This document shows, piece by piece, positions 30,791 through 42,100 of a stretch of DNA of 64,000 nt; position 1 is the stretch's first letter, and each line of letters starts with the position of its first letter. The translations under genes and the position numbers were made by a program. Source of the stretch: Lamellibrachia satsuma. Its lineage: Eukaryota; Annelida; Polychaeta; Sabellida; Siboglinidae. The stretch lies in NCBI GenBank assembly GCA_033239005.1, contig BSQZ01000099.1, forward strand, positions 1,023,501-1,087,500, written 5' to 3'. A model generated the notes under the pieces. It was given only the letters and a program-made list of their open reading frames with translations. It was not told the origin of the DNA and made no database searches.

Positions 30791-31762
30791 AACATGACAC
30801 CAATAACACCATTGCCATAATCGATACGGACAAACTGTTTGACCCTGACGCTCTCCCTGACGACGATGACGTGATCGACATACTGCCTTTAATCCACGAC
30901 GGGCTAAATCTCCAAACGGTAGCGAATGATCAACGGAAGGAATTTCCGGAACTGTGGCAGCGGGGTAAAGAGGAAGATGACGAAAATTATGACATTTTAA
31001 ATGGGGTACTGTACAGTGCGAAATCACGTAATTTAACGGCACCTCCCTATCCCCGATTAGTGTTACCAACAACCTACAGGGAAGCCGTTATCAACCGAGC
31101 CCATAGGGAATGTGGACATTTAGCACTATGGAAAACTATCAGACGCATTACGGAAGCATATGTATGGACTGGGTTATGTAGGGATGTTCGATTGCAATTA
31201 CGCCATTGCGCAGTCTGTATGACACACAATCGGCACTTTCAACGACACACGATGGGCGAGATGCCAATAGCGTCGTACCCGATTCAAATTGTAGCAGTTG
31301 ATTTGATAGGACCCCTTGTGGAATCTCCGCTTGGGAATAAGTACATTTAACTGCAGTTCACTATTGCACAGGATGGGCTGAAGCGTTTCCAATTCCTTCT
31401 AATGGGTTTATATCCCACCATGGCTGTCCCGAAGTTCTGATCAGTGACCTTGGGAGTGAGTTCACAGCATTGGAGTTTGAAAGGTATTTGGAACAGTTAG
31501 GCATCGAACACCGTACCACCACCCCCATCCACCTCCAGTCAAATGTGAAGATTGAAAGGTTCAACAGGACGATAAACGAGGTGATCCAGAAAGCGGTAAA
31601 AATTTACGCCCTGTTGGCCTATCGAACGAGTGTATCGACAACGACTGGATATACACCAAACTTTCTTATGACTGGTAGGAAACTACGAATACCCTTAGAA
31701 AAGACATTACATGTTTCCAACAAGCAAGCTTTTGGCAACCGACTGGACGATTTTGCGATGGC
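30791..31762 (+). pseudogene. pol: Gypsy integrase, part upstream of Maverick 2
   Basis: HHCC zinc finger: RAHRECGHLALWKTI, then LRHCAVCMTH. Core: AVDLIGPL (Asp), ISDLGSEFTALEF (Asp), SNVKIERFNRTI (Glu). A stop at 31348-31350 lies in the core. Maverick 2 interrupts the domain after 31762. The C-terminal part is at 49749-50079. Confidence 0.8.
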
Positions 31763-31957
31763 AGTAGTATACGGAGGTTTTTGGGACCCCTCTTATCGCC
31801 GCAATCTAGAGATCAAAGGAAGATCAAAGGAAAAGCCTCTAATATCGCCCAGCCGTTGAAGAGTGCGCGCAGCGAATGTAGAGCGCCCCCTGGCGGTCGT
31901 AGTGCATGGTGGGTAAGGGAAGCGCCCCCTAGGGACGGGAGGAGGAACGAATATTGA
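31757..31957 (+). repeat. Maverick 2 left TIR with target duplication
   Basis: GATGGC (31757-31762), then the inverted repeat 31763-31957. It matches 49544-49748 in reverse complement, with about 10 bp less in the middle (near GGCG(AGCGTAGTTGATC)GTAGTG). The outer 15 bp equal Maverick 1, but the next 20 differ. Confidence 0.92.
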
Positions 31958-32285
31958 CATAGTTACCGGATCGTCGCCTAGCGACTGGAGGAGGAACGAA
32001 CATGGACCTAGTTACGTTTACGGGAGGGTCGTTAACGTGGTGGTAAGGAGACGAACACGATCGTACGGTGCACACGTATTTTATTGAATACAACAAAGCG
32101 GCAGCAGTACAAACGAGGCGATCGCGCGTGATTGGATACAACAAAGCGGCAGCAGGGTGTGATGAATATGAAGGCGACTTGCGAATGGTGACCATCGCGC
32201 CAGAGGTCGCGAACTTAGGGGTGTCTCCACCGCGCCAGAGGTTCTAGGGCGAGCTTACGGGTGGAGCGACCACCGCGCCAGAGGC
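31958..32285. other. Maverick 2 left subterminal noncoding region
   Basis: Equivalent to 4146-4476, with the same GCGCCAGAGG repeats. The minus-strand AATAAA is at 32079-32084. No gene. Confidence 0.6.
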
Positions 32286-32765
32286 TCAGTACGATGTGCG
32301 ATAGTATGGTATACCCTTTTTCAGCAGCTTAATCCAATCGAACACGCGACAATCGTTAGCGACCAGATCGGTGCGGAAAGCATTGACGAAAGTGCTCATA
32401 GGAGCGCCGTTACAACGAAACAGTATATAAGTGACGCAATATTGTCCGCAAACGTTAGACAGAGGACTCTGAAGTCTCTTGCTATTATGAGTCCACTCGG
32501 AACAGTGTATGTTCAAGAAGTTGCGGAACGCCGCGTGACGAGGCGGCAGACCGTACGAACAGAAGTATTCGCCGCGCCCGTCGGAGGACAGGTACAGCGC
32601 TATCCAATGTTCGCCGGGTTCGTCGGCGTCGTCGGTGTTGCACACGAAGGCGATCGGCAGAGCGTCAATTGTTGCAGGCAGTCCGTCTTTGGGTACGACG
32701 CCGCCAAAGACGGACTTGGTGTTCGGATCCATCGCCAGTAGACGGGCGATCTGCAGGGTGTCCAT
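32286..32765 (-). CDS. PRO: Adenain-like cysteine protease (Maverick 2)
   Basis: 159 aa, differing at few positions from the Maverick 1 protein. It keeps His53 (GEHWIALYL) and Cys106 (NVCGQYCVTY). The C-terminal end is YYRTSY in place of YYHVSY. The ATG (32765) adjoins the capsid stop. Confidence 0.9.
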   Translation of the reverse strand: MDTLQIARLLAMDPNTKSVFGGVVPKDGLPATIDALPIAFVCNTDDADEPGEHWIALYLSSDGRGEYFCSYGLPPRHAAFRNFLNIHCSEWTHNSKRLQSPLSNVCGQYCVTYILFRCNGAPMSTFVNAFRTDLVANDCRVFDWIKLLKKGIPYYRTSY

Positions 32766-32766
32766 C

Positions 32767-34083
32767 TCAGTAGTCGTGGATGACGTTGCGGTTCTTGTCG
32801 ATCTCCAGCACGGACTCGAATTCGGCGTAGGCGACGACGTTCACGGTGGTCCGAAGCGCTTCGCGGAAATGGAATTCTAAGCGCAGGTTGCCCTTTTGTA
32901 TCAGATGAAAGCAGGGACCGTCGCACTGGTCGGGGGTAAGGTCGAAACAGAAGAAGGTGTATCCGTCTCGATAGTCGTCGCGAGTCAGACCGTTCCCCTC
33001 GTCCTGCCACAGCTTGCCGGTCGAGGTGAACATGCTCGCGTAGCTCCTGGCGAAGAGGTTTTCTGCGAAGTTGGGCTGGAAGGGTTTGGCGGGTATCTGA
33101 CGACCGTCCACGTACACGGAGACGAAGCTGATGGCGTTGTTCTTGGCGTGAAAGGGGTTTGTGGCGTACGTGCCGTTGTAGGCGTCGTTGTCGATGCAGC
33201 ACAGTACGAGAAGTTTCGGCAGGGAGCCGAGGAACAGGTTCTCGTGCGTGTGCGACAGAGCGCCCGTGGGAATGGAGTACACCTTGCATTCGACGGGTCG
33301 TAACGGATACTTGACCGTGGCCCGCTCGAGAGCCATGATGTGAGCCTTCTGCACGGCCGGAGCGATGGTAGCCTTCTTGACGAACAAGGACGCGTTGACG
33401 ATGATTATCTTGTACTCGTTCGCTCCACCGGCTATCAGCGCAAACTCGGGCGTGCTGCGCACCAGGCGTAACTTGAGGTCGACACCGTTGATCAGGAATT
33501 TATCCTGCAGAAACATATCCACGTGGAGACGACCCATCATGTCGACCACGCGACCGCCGGCTATGTAGTCTCGTCGAGTCACGAACCCGGGGTTAGGATC
33601 GGGTCCGGCGGCCAGCTCGGCGGCGTGCATGCGACTAGCCTTGTCCTTGTACCACAGCTGATTCGTCAGCTGCGTCGACTTGGCATCGAATCCGTAACTC
33701 ATCAGCGTCTCTATGTAGGAACGATACGGGTACGAGTTGGAGGACGAAGAGGTCACGAGCGTGTCGTTCATGGAGAGGTCGAGGTGGCTGAACAGCGAAT
33801 GCAAGAAGTTGTTCACCGGTCCCACGGGCTCGCCCGCATCGATAGGGTTACCGTCGGCGCGCGTCACCTTCACCTGCAGGTGGAGCATCGTGTTGGCGAG
33901 ATCTATGTAGTCGTCACCCGATCCGGGGATGAAGAATTCTATCGGGCCTCCAGAGTCCAGAGAGGCCATGGGTTGATGTTCCACCACGTGACTGTCGGCG
34001 ATGCAGTTCTGAGTGGGGGGTACGGTAAAGAGATCCAGCTCGGTCTTGACCCCCTCGCACGACTGTCTATGCACGAACGCCAT
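32767..34083 (-). CDS. MCP: Major capsid protein, double jelly roll (Maverick 2, intact)
   Basis: 438 aa from the ATG at 34083. The first 37 residues (MAFVHRQSCEGVKTELDLF...) are open here but frameshifted in Maverick 1, so this copy shows the true start. Capsid motifs as in copy 1: GPIEFFIPGSGDDYIDLANT, SNSYPYRSYIETLMSYG. Its 5' end overlaps the 3' end of the basic protein gene by 17 nt. Confidence 0.92.
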   Translation of the reverse strand: MAFVHRQSCEGVKTELDLFTVPPTQNCIADSHVVEHQPMASLDSGGPIEFFIPGSGDDYIDLANTMLHLQVKVTRADGNPIDAGEPVGPVNNFLHSLFSHLDLSMNDTLVTSSSSNSYPYRSYIETLMSYGFDAKSTQLTNQLWYKDKASRMHAAELAAGPDPNPGFVTRRDYIAGGRVVDMMGRLHVDMFLQDKFLINGVDLKLRLVRSTPEFALIAGGANEYKIIIVNASLFVKKATIAPAVQKAHIMALERATVKYPLRPVECKVYSIPTGALSHTHENLFLGSLPKLLVLCCIDNDAYNGTYATNPFHAKNNAISFVSVYVDGRQIPAKPFQPNFAENLFARSYASMFTSTGKLWQDEGNGLTRDDYRDGYTFFCFDLTPDQCDGPCFHLIQKGNLRLEFHFREALRTTVNVVAYAEFESVLEIDKNRNVIHDY

Positions 34084-34467
34084 CGTTGTCGTCGAATATG
34101 TCGGCCGTGCGTTTCTTGGACGTCCGTTTCTTGCGACGTCTCGTTACTGCAGTGCCGACCGTCCTTGCACCCGCTCCTCTTATACGTTTACCAGGGGGTC
34201 GCGGAATACTGCTCAGCACGGCATCGGTGACGCGGCGTTTGGCAGCCGTTTTTATGTTCTGGCCCGATAAGACGTCGCCAGCTATGCGAACGCCGGTCTT
34301 CAACGCTCCCCTACCCAACGCCACGGCACCTCTCTTGATGAGTGGCATGGCGCTGCGCAACAGACCGCCGAACAGACTGCCCAGTCCGTGACCTCGCTGG
34401 TATTGCGCACCGGCGAAATAGGCAGCGCACCGCCAGCCTGACGCGCGTAATAATCGTTGTAATTCAT
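34067..34467 (-). pseudogene. Small basic virion-type protein (Maverick 2, frameshifted near the 5' end)
   Basis: The ATG is at 34467; a one-base loss near 34421 shifts the frame after about 15 codons. The rest is open (34067-34360) with KTAAKRRVTDAVLSSIPRP and a tail of TRRRKKRTSKKRT type. Maverick 1 is broken at the other end of the same gene. Confidence 0.6.
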
Positions 34468-35296
34468 CAGAACAGTCCGGTCTTGCGTCGACGAAAATGA
34501 AGCGTCACCGACACTCTACCGTATTCGAATGGCACGCGTCGACCCATGTCGTTCCTTATATCCACCTCGATCGAGCTGAAGCTCGAGCGCATCAGGGGCA
34601 CGTAGTGCACGTTAGTGAAACTAGCGGTCACCCTGTCACCGTGACGGCCGCTCATCGGAAGGGTACGCAACAGAGGCGCGAGAGTGTCACCCACTATACG
34701 AGACTCCACGACGTCCGTGTAGACGTAGTGGTGTCGAACCCCTGCGTCAGGTCCACCACATCGGGCGCCTCGATGTGGAAGGGGTACGCCGAGTCGGGAT
34801 GTTGGGAGTCGTCGGGGAGGACGGGATATGACGTAACCGCCTTCGGCTCGCTGGCTACTGGTTCACGGAATCCCAACAGGGACGCGGTCGCGCTGTGGTG
34901 CGGTATGGTGAACAGGGTGTTCTCTGTCATGTGTAACGTAATTTTCCGAGTGATGGAACTATAGCTCATGTGAGCCTTTGTCTTCTCCGTCTGCATACTG
35001 TACAGTCCCTTGTTGACGTGATACATCAATGATATCGGATCGTCGTAATACCCGCACGGCAACTTCGAACGGTGGGACGAGTCCGTAGCATCGAGCGTGT
35101 TGAGGAAGAACCAGACGTCGTTCTCCGTGACGTTGTACCAAGTGTGCGGATACTGGATCTCAGCCAACCCACACTCCCACTCGCCGGTAAGATCGATGCG
35201 TTGAGGCAAGGCCGTGACGTAATGGGTCAAGGTGTTGCCGGGGTGCATCTTCATGGAAGCGTTGCTAGGCAGCGTCATGTAGAAATCAGTCGCCAT
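34467..35296 (-). pseudogene. Penton-like minor capsid protein (Maverick 2, one frameshift)
   Basis: The N-terminal 200 residues are open (34694-35296). A one-base loss near 34727 shifts the last 80 residues (34467-34709). The signature (LPSNASMKMHPGNTL, WECGLAEIQYPHTW) is kept. Confidence 0.8.
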
Positions 35297-35621
35297 GACG
35301 TCTCAACGTGGGATTGGGCAGTAGGTAACCCAAAGAACTACTCAACAGAGCCGTCCACAGATTAGAATCGACGTGACCTTTCGTCAGGTTGTAAATGCTG
35401 ATCAGAATGACCGTGTACAAGACGACGACCTGACACAGAAACACGATCTCCTCTTTGGGGCACTCGGTACCGAACAGATGCCAGGGAGTGCTGTCTGGCT
35501 CGTTCGGTGCAGCGTCAGTACAGTCCTCGTGTTCGTTCACCTCGTTCTCCTCGTCTATGATGGTGGTGGTGGTGGTGGTGGTGGTGCAGGTCGGTTGTGG
35601 GGGTGTCGCGTCGTGTGTCAT
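35286..35621 (-). CDS. Small transmembrane protein conserved in Mavericks (Maverick 2)
   Basis: 111 aa; same helix (FLCQVVVLYTVILISIYNL) and SLGYLLPNP end as in copy 1. A longer Thr run (TTTTTTTI) comes from extra GGT units on the plus strand. Confidence 0.7.
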   Translation of the reverse strand: MTHDATPPQPTCTTTTTTTTIIDEENEVNEHEDCTDAAPNEPDSTPWHLFGTECPKEEIVFLCQVVVLYTVILISIYNLTKGHVDSNLWTALLSSSLGYLLPNPTLRRHGD

Positions 35622-35651
35622 TGCTCGAATGCAGTGGCGGCATGTGCGAGG

Positions 35652-36716
35652 CTAGTCTTTATAGTTGACGAGTCCCTTGGCATCGATCCAGCTGTTGAAG
35701 TGGGAGGAATGGCCGAACCATTTCACCAGAGCTTCCTTTCGTCTACCGACCGTACGGCGTTTCAGTACCGCTTCAACACGGTACACCTTATCAAAGGGTA
35801 CCGTCACCTTCTGCAGCTCCAGTTCGTAGAAGGTACCCTCCAGCACTTCGCCGAGATCGTCCCGCAGCCGATACACGGGTGGATCGGAGGGTGAACCTCG
35901 TGTATCGTGAACAACTCTTCGCTCCAGTTCGTCTCGTAGCCCTTTTCGAACGTGCGTTTGTACTTGCTGACACGCACGCGATCCGACACGTGCAACTTGG
36001 GCACGCCCTTACCATCGTGACCGTACAGACGTTGCCACACCTGTTCCTGGTTCTGTGCATTCACCTGTGACGGAGCCATACCGATCATGCGGTGGCGGGC
36101 ATTGTTATACGATCGCATCAGGTCCGGAAGGATGTCGATGAACCGCCACGTCTGGTGTTTCGTGAAGTAGCGCCACATGCGCTTCTTCAACGTTCCGTTG
36201 AACCGTTCCACGACGGCTGCCTTCGTCTCCGCGTTGTGCGTGTAGAAGTAATGTATGTCGTAACGCTTCAATAGCGCCTGAACGGATTTGTTCCGGAATT
36301 CTGTGCCTTTATCCGTCTGCAAGGTCTGGGGCGAACGTCGACGAACGTGGATTGCAGCGCCGCCACCAACGACGCCGCGGACTTGTTCTTCATGGGAACA
36401 CACCAGGCCACTTTCGAGAAGACGTCGATCATCGTGAGGAGAAAGGCCATGCCGTTGTTGAAGCGTTTGACCTTCGACATGTCCACGAGATCGGCCTGCC
36501 ACTGCTGAGGCATACCACCCACGATGACTTGTCGTCTCTGAAATGACGTCTCGCTGGTTTGTGTAAGGTGTAGGTGTCCTGTGCCGACAACCATGCCTTG
36601 ACGGTCTTCTCTGGCAGGCGCGCGACGCGTCGCAAGCCAGCGACGCCTCCATAACTGCCTACCTTCGTGGGATCGAAGTAGACCCCACTCAAGGTGCGGT
36701 CTCCCCTCTGTGCCAT
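35652..36716 (-). pseudogene. INT: Retroviral-type integrase (Maverick 2, three frameshifts)
   Basis: Relative to copy 1, single bases are missing near 35891 (G run), 36328 (G run) and 36540 (T). All catalytic motifs can be read in pieces (LVDMSKV, TDKGTEF, VERFNGTL), and the chromo-like end (35652-35876) is open. It is not expressed as one protein. Confidence 0.88.
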
Positions 36717-36877
36717 CAAAAGAGGAGGACCGATGCGTTGACGGGGGTGGTGGTGACGTTGACTCCGGAGTACGACTGCTGACGAATGACGAGGAGCACG
36801 CCGACGTGTACTAGGACACACACTATGGCACCCACAACGCAAGCGGTGGAACAACAACGGTCTAGTAGCGTAACCAT
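36716..36877 (-). CDS. 53-aa single-pass membrane protein (Maverick 2)
   Basis: Starts MVTLLDRCCSTACVVGAIVC; an extra Cys and an extra Thr relative to copy 1 come from 3-bp insertions, so the frame is kept. Overlaps the integrase start (TGATG). Confidence 0.5.
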   Translation of the reverse strand: MVTLLDRCCSTACVVGAIVCVLVHVGVLLVIRQQSYSGVNVTTTPVNASVLLF

Positions 36878-36996
36878 AGTCTGAATAACACCTGTTGTAT
36901 AAGAACGCCGGCTGCAACGTCTCCCAGCAAGGTGAGTCCTTCGAACAATAGCGCAGCGACGAGGGAACGGTACGCGTCCTGTGGATCGACGAGCAT
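36862..36996 (-). CDS. 44-aa membrane protein (Maverick 2)
   Basis: Same as 9034-9168, starting MLVDPQDAYRSLVAALLFEG. As in copy 1, the ATG used by the paralogous upstream gene is ACG here. Confidence 0.4.
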   Translation of the reverse strand: MLVDPQDAYRSLVAALLFEGLTLLGDVAAGVLIQQVLFRLWLRY

Positions 36997-37030
36997 GACG
37001 AACACTGAGCTAGGGACACGCGTCGTACCA

Positions 37031-37280
37031 CCTTATACGGTGTTCCGTCCAGCCAATGACGACGAAGTCTTGCGTGATGTGGGGGAGGGTGGGTGGGTGG
37101 ACGAGGAATGGTCCGTTCGTCGAGCGAGGGGGGTTCGAATAACGCCTGTTGCATATCACTCTGGAGTATACCGTGAGCAATCATGTAAAGTCCACTGATA
37201 AATATCGCACCGACGATGGAGCGGTACACGTCGTCCTGTGGATCGGGCGACATGACGAACACTGCGCTCCGGACACGCAT
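37031..37280 (-). CDS. Small membrane protein (Maverick 2; 3' end uncertain)
   Basis: Same start (MRVRSAVFVMSPDPQDDVYR) and helix as 9205-9453. A one-base change in a G run near 37080 puts the tail in another frame, which stays open further downstream. The true end is not clear. Confidence 0.4.
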
Positions 37281-37289
37281 CGCACCATC

Positions 37290-38075
37290 CTATAGGTTGT
37301 CCCAACCAGCCACTGACGACACCGCCTTGCGTGATTCGGGGGGTGGGGTGGGCATGGTATGTTCCATTCGACGGCTCTGACGGACGAGGGGTGACCAACT
37401 TAGCGATCGTCGTGCACTACCCGATGCAGCACGCGGAGTAGCACGTGACCGACGAGAGGGAGTGACCGGCGGGTCCGGCCGTATGTAGGCTCTCCTGGAG
37501 ACGTTACCGACCAACGTCAAGGGTAGGTTGATGGCACGGAGTTGTCGGGCGAATGGCTGCCAACCCGTCGGCGCGGTCTTACTCTTGCTCTTACGCAACA
37601 GATCGTTAACGAGATCCACCACGTTACTTCCGCCAACCGGCACGCCCTCGTGTATCAGTTCGCCGCGATCGGTCCACGTGACGTCTCTCTTGAGATGCTC
37701 CATCAAACGGCTGGCTTTGGCCTTCATGGTCTTGGGAACGGTGGCCAAGACGGTGGCCTCCAGTCCGCTGATAGGGGCTGGTGCCGTACCCTCCGACCCC
37801 GACTCCGACGTCGCCTCCGACTCGTTCACCGTGACCACGCGTAGCGGTTCCTTGACGCGTTTATTGGCCAAGACGTTGTACCGCTGCAACACCTGATTAT
37901 ACAGGGTCACCTTGGTCCCGTCGTCTAGGTCCGTTCTATCTAGGATGGTCTTCATCTCGTCATCGAGGGCTTGCACCTTCCTGCCTATGGTGTCGGTTGC
38001 GGGTGGGGGTGGGGGTGACCGCAGCGCGTCCAACAGTCGCGGGTCCACCAAGGCCATCCTGCGTGCGTGCTCCAT
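37290..38075 (-). CDS. Conserved Maverick protein of unknown function (Maverick 2)
   Basis: 261 aa, same length as copy 1, with scattered substitutions, and the same core (VGGSNVVDLVNDLLR, GWQPFARQLRAINLP). The start codon directly follows the previous stop (TAAATG). Confidence 0.75.
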   Translation of the reverse strand: MEHARRMALVDPRLLDALRSPPPPPATDTIGRKVQALDDEMKTILDRTDLDDGTKVTLYNQVLQRYNVLANKRVKEPLRVVTVNESEATSESGSEGTAPAPISGLEATVLATVPKTMKAKASRLMEHLKRDVTWTDRGELIHEGVPVGGSNVVDLVNDLLRKSKSKTAPTGWQPFARQLRAINLPLTLVGNVSRRAYIRPDPPVTPSRRSRATPRAASGSARRSLSWSPLVRQSRRMEHTMPTPPPESRKAVSSVAGWDNL

Positions 38076-38447
38076 TTATCCACCTCGAGTCAGCGCCTGT
38101 CGGAGCAAGGGTAGCAAGACCGTACTTGCCAACGGTGCTAGGAAGGCCGATAGGAAACCGCCGCTCTGTCCCTCGCCAACCTGCGGCTGCAGCAAGATGC
38201 GTCTTCGTCTGGCAGCGACCGTTCGTTTATTAGCCAACTCGCGTAATTTCGTCTTGTATTTATTCAATCGTCGCCTCTGTATGGCGGACACTGGAATGTT
38301 CCTTGTCAGTATGGTGTAGGCACACTCGGCCAGTGCACACAGCAGATCGGCGTCGGCGTTGGCGATGATGGCCTTTTTAATTTTGTTGTTCTTGACTCTG
38401 GCCAGAGCCTGTATGCACACGATGTGTCTCTTCACCAGGGCAGACAT
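38076..38447 (-). CDS. Conserved Maverick protein with basic helix and hydrophobic tail (Maverick 2)
   Basis: 123 aa from the ATG at 38447 (MSALVKRHIVCIQAL). It keeps the basic middle and the GGFLSAFLAPLASTVLLPLL tail seen in copy 1. Confidence 0.7.
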   Translation of the reverse strand: MSALVKRHIVCIQALARVKNNKIKKAIIANADADLLCALAECAYTILTRNIPVSAIQRRRLNKYKTKLRELANKRTVAARRRRILLQPQVGEGQSGGFLSAFLAPLASTVLLPLLRQALTRGG

Positions 38448-38484
38448 GATGCGAATGAAGAGACTATCCACACACGCGGTCGTT

Positions 38485-39140
38485 TTATACCTTCGGCAGG
38501 TACACGTACTGAACACGGTCGTCTGGAAATATGGCCGTGCGCAGACGCATGTCCTCGGGCGTGTCCTGTTTGAGATCGATCAATAGATAACCGTACGGTA
38601 CCGCCGTGGCGTCTTTAAACGCCTCTTGCACGAACTTGCCGCGTCCCGGATACATCTGCCGCGCCAAGGTCGCCATCTGCGATGCGTCGCGTGGATTCTT
38701 GAACACCACCATGTACTGGGAATTCAGACTGATGGTGCGACTCTCTTTGTTTTTAGGGAACAGGTTCTGTACGAGATACAGCACGGACGTGTTCCTGTGG
38801 TGACTTTTTTAGTGAACAGGGTCGTGACCCGTTCGTCCGTTTCCGCCATGAGATCGTCTATGACGATGAGGTTCCTCGTCGTCGGAACGAACATGTCCGC
38901 CGTCGGTAACCCTTCCTCGAATCGCACGTGACCCAGGCCCGTCGTTGCGTCAGCCTCTTGCCATTCTCCGTAACACCACGTTATCTGTTCGGGTGGCGGA
39001 TCGATCATCGCAGCGGCGTGACGCAACATACGCGTCACGAAAGTGCTCTTGCCGCATCCCGTCGGTCCGGCGACGATGCACGTGAAGGGGTGTTTCCATC
39101 GGGCATCCATGATCGCGTATGAAACGAGTGCAGCGTGCAT
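38485..39140 (-). pseudogene. ATP: FtsK/HerA-type packaging ATPase (Maverick 2, one frameshift)
   Basis: Walker A (AGPTGCGKS) and Walker B (NLIVIDDLM) are in the 5' frame (38724-39140). One T is missing in a T run near 38810 compared with copy 1. The C-terminal 99 residues are open (38485-38784). Confidence 0.88.
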
Positions 39141-39151
39141 CGCCTTTTCTA

Positions 39152-42100
39152 CTATACGTCCACCGGACCCGTGCTCACCCCGTCCTCGTGCACCACGCGT
39201 TTGGCGTAAAAGTAGGTGAGTGCATCCCGTACCTGCACGTACGTCATCACGCTAGAATTATGCACCCGGAAACCACGGTTCGATCCACCTCCGCTCCGAC
39301 GGTCGGTGAGCACCGCCAGGAACGCGTCCTTGTCGATCGTGTTGCACCTTTTGTTCAGTCCTTTGGTGCTGTACTTGTCGGTCGCTCCGAAACAATAGTA
39401 CGTCTTGCTGCACAACCCCACGAACCCGTCGCCGGACCACTCGACCTTGAACAGACCCGGTGTCCTCTTGTCGAACGCTCTTCGCGCCTTACAGCACGCA
39501 TCGTCTCCGACCCACGGTCGATTGGCGAGACGACAGCGCACGTACTCGTTCCGATGGTCGTCGCAACATTCCGACGGGAGCCATTCGGAGCGGTGCCGGA
39601 AGTAATGTTCTCGTAGTTCCGGGGTCACGAGGGCGTCGACGGACTCGTCGGCCAAGGCCAAATAGGCGGAATCTGTATCTGTCTCGCAGTACTGAAACAG
39701 AGGGCGCTCCACGTATCTGACGATGAAGTCGTAATAGAACTGCAACATGCGCATCTTGGCGTATTGCAGAACGAAGAATCCCACGTGTATGGGTAGGGTG
39801 TACTTGACGACTTTCTTGTTCAACTCTATCTCGTACGCGTCGTCGACGACCATATCGAGTTGTCGGAACCGTTTATCGTTGACCAGGAGCGATGCCGCCT
39901 TCTCCGTGCAGTAGCTGACGTCACGATGTCGGTCGACGTTGGTGATGGTCTTTCCGTAGCCCGAGTTCCCCAGCAACTTCATGGTGTCCGCGATGATGGC
40001 CTTGTCTCGGTGAACGTCGCCCTCGCGTCGGGCCTTGGACACTGCATCGCCGAACCGCCGGAAACACGGAATGGGATCGTATTCGACGACCTGGTACACG
40101 TGCAGCACCTCGAGACCGTGGTCCAGATACCATCGCAGCAGTGGCGTTGCGAGCAGTATCTTATCGCCGCAATAACTACCCACGAGCATGCGTCGCGGAG
40201 TCTTCATGATGTCGTGTTCTTCGGCGTATCGGCGCATGAACGGACCGAGATCCTCGCGCATCATACTGATGTTCTTGAACACGGGCTGCATCTCGGCAAA
40301 GTGCGCGCGCAATTCTTCCGGTACGCGTATGTCGCACTCGATCATGCCAAACACGGTTCCTGCACGCACTCCGTTCAGGATCTGTTGCGACGTCATGGTC
40401 CAGCGCACGTGTCGACGTCGGGGAAATGCAGCATCCAGAAACTCGCGTACGGCCGGGGTTCGTCTCATCTCTTTCCACTCGCATTCCCACAGCTCGACGA
40501 CCGTGACAAAGTGACGTAGATAGGCGGTGGTCTTTCGGGTCTCGGCGAGCAGTTCCGCCATTGGTTTCCCGTTGACTGCGTTCACCTCGTCACGGTTGCA
40601 CGCACAACCGTGAAAGTAGCACCCTTGGAATTGATAAGCCGTCTTCGTCTCGCTACACCATCCGTCCACCCGATGTTTGCCTATTCTCTTCTCTCGTCCG
40701 TTGATCTGATGTCGTATGGGACGTCCCGTGCGTTCGGATTCCCACGTCAACCATTCCCCGGCCATCTGTCCGTACAGCTGCGCCGATTCGGGGCGGAAGT
40801 CCTTCTCTGCTCGTCGTCGCGTGTACCATCCCATGGGCATGTCTTGCATGAGCGACCACAGGTACAGCGCGTTCGCATCGTATCCGACGATCGCTCGGCA
40901 CGGACGAGCCGCCTCTCCGTACTCGTTCTGACGTAGCGTGGTGACACCTTTCTCGTGATAGCGATGAAACACGATCGACGGCCCGCCTACGATGTTCTCT
41001 TTGACGAGGTCGTGCAGATCTTTGTTCTTCTCGTTGAAGACGGTAAAGTAGGTCTTCTCTGGAAGGTCGTTGAACAGGTACAGCAGGGTCAGACCAGGTA
41101 CGCTGATGCCTTGCTTGAACATGTCTATTCCCGTTGTCGATAGAACGCGAACTGTCTGTCGATGGCCTGCAGAAAGGGAACCACGTCCCTGTTGTTGTAC
41201 CAGACGAGAAAGTCGCGCAACGTCTTCATGTCATTGACGCGCCAGGCCTCCTGACAACTGACGTAATCCTCGTCGGAAATACCTTCGTTCTTCAGTCGAC
41301 TGAAAAAGGCCTCTTTCGGCGGAAGAGCGGTGTCGTCGAGTCTCTCCAGCCGGTCCATGTACTCGTACGGGAAATGACCTTTCGTCACCTCGCATCCGTA
41401 CGCTTTCAGATACTTGTCGTAGCTGAACCCGGGGGCTATGTAGTTGACCATGTCGAGGAATTGCAGTTGATCCGTCGCAAGACTCATGAAAGTGTTGTTG
41501 CGTTTGATGACGAACATTGCCCCGACGCCATCGTCCTCGGATTTCTTGTTGCCTTCTTGCTCCCTCTCGTCCTCGGTCTCGTCTTGCTCCACGGTATTTG
41601 AAGTCGCCAGGAAGTACGGTATGAGGAACTGTTTGATGGCATTGAGATCATACTTCCCCGAATTGAACCCGATGACGGGTAACCGACGCATCCATCCATA
41701 CAGTTGTCCCATCAGCGTTTTGTACGGATTGGTTGCCGGTCGAGCGTCCTTGTCAGTGGCTGAGCGTGCAGCCTCCTCCCGTGCGTCCCATTTCGACATC
41801 TCTTCGGCGAGTTGGTCCAACACGTTATCGTATGAGTCTTTGATCTTGTCGTACGCGGCCTCGCTCATCGATTGCAGGATGGTCATCATGGCGCTCACCA
41901 ACTTGTTGGTGTCTCCGTCCGTGACGATGCATGTCACCTGTTTGTGTCCGGGTACGTTGGATGCCACGCTGACGCTCAGCGGGACGTGACGCGCAACCCA
42001 GTGAACCTGGGCACTGTCCTCCGGAAGGTGTTCGGTGTCGAACCAACACTCGAAGTCGAAGGTGGCTCGGTACGGATAGTACTGCAACTCTTCGGCCACT

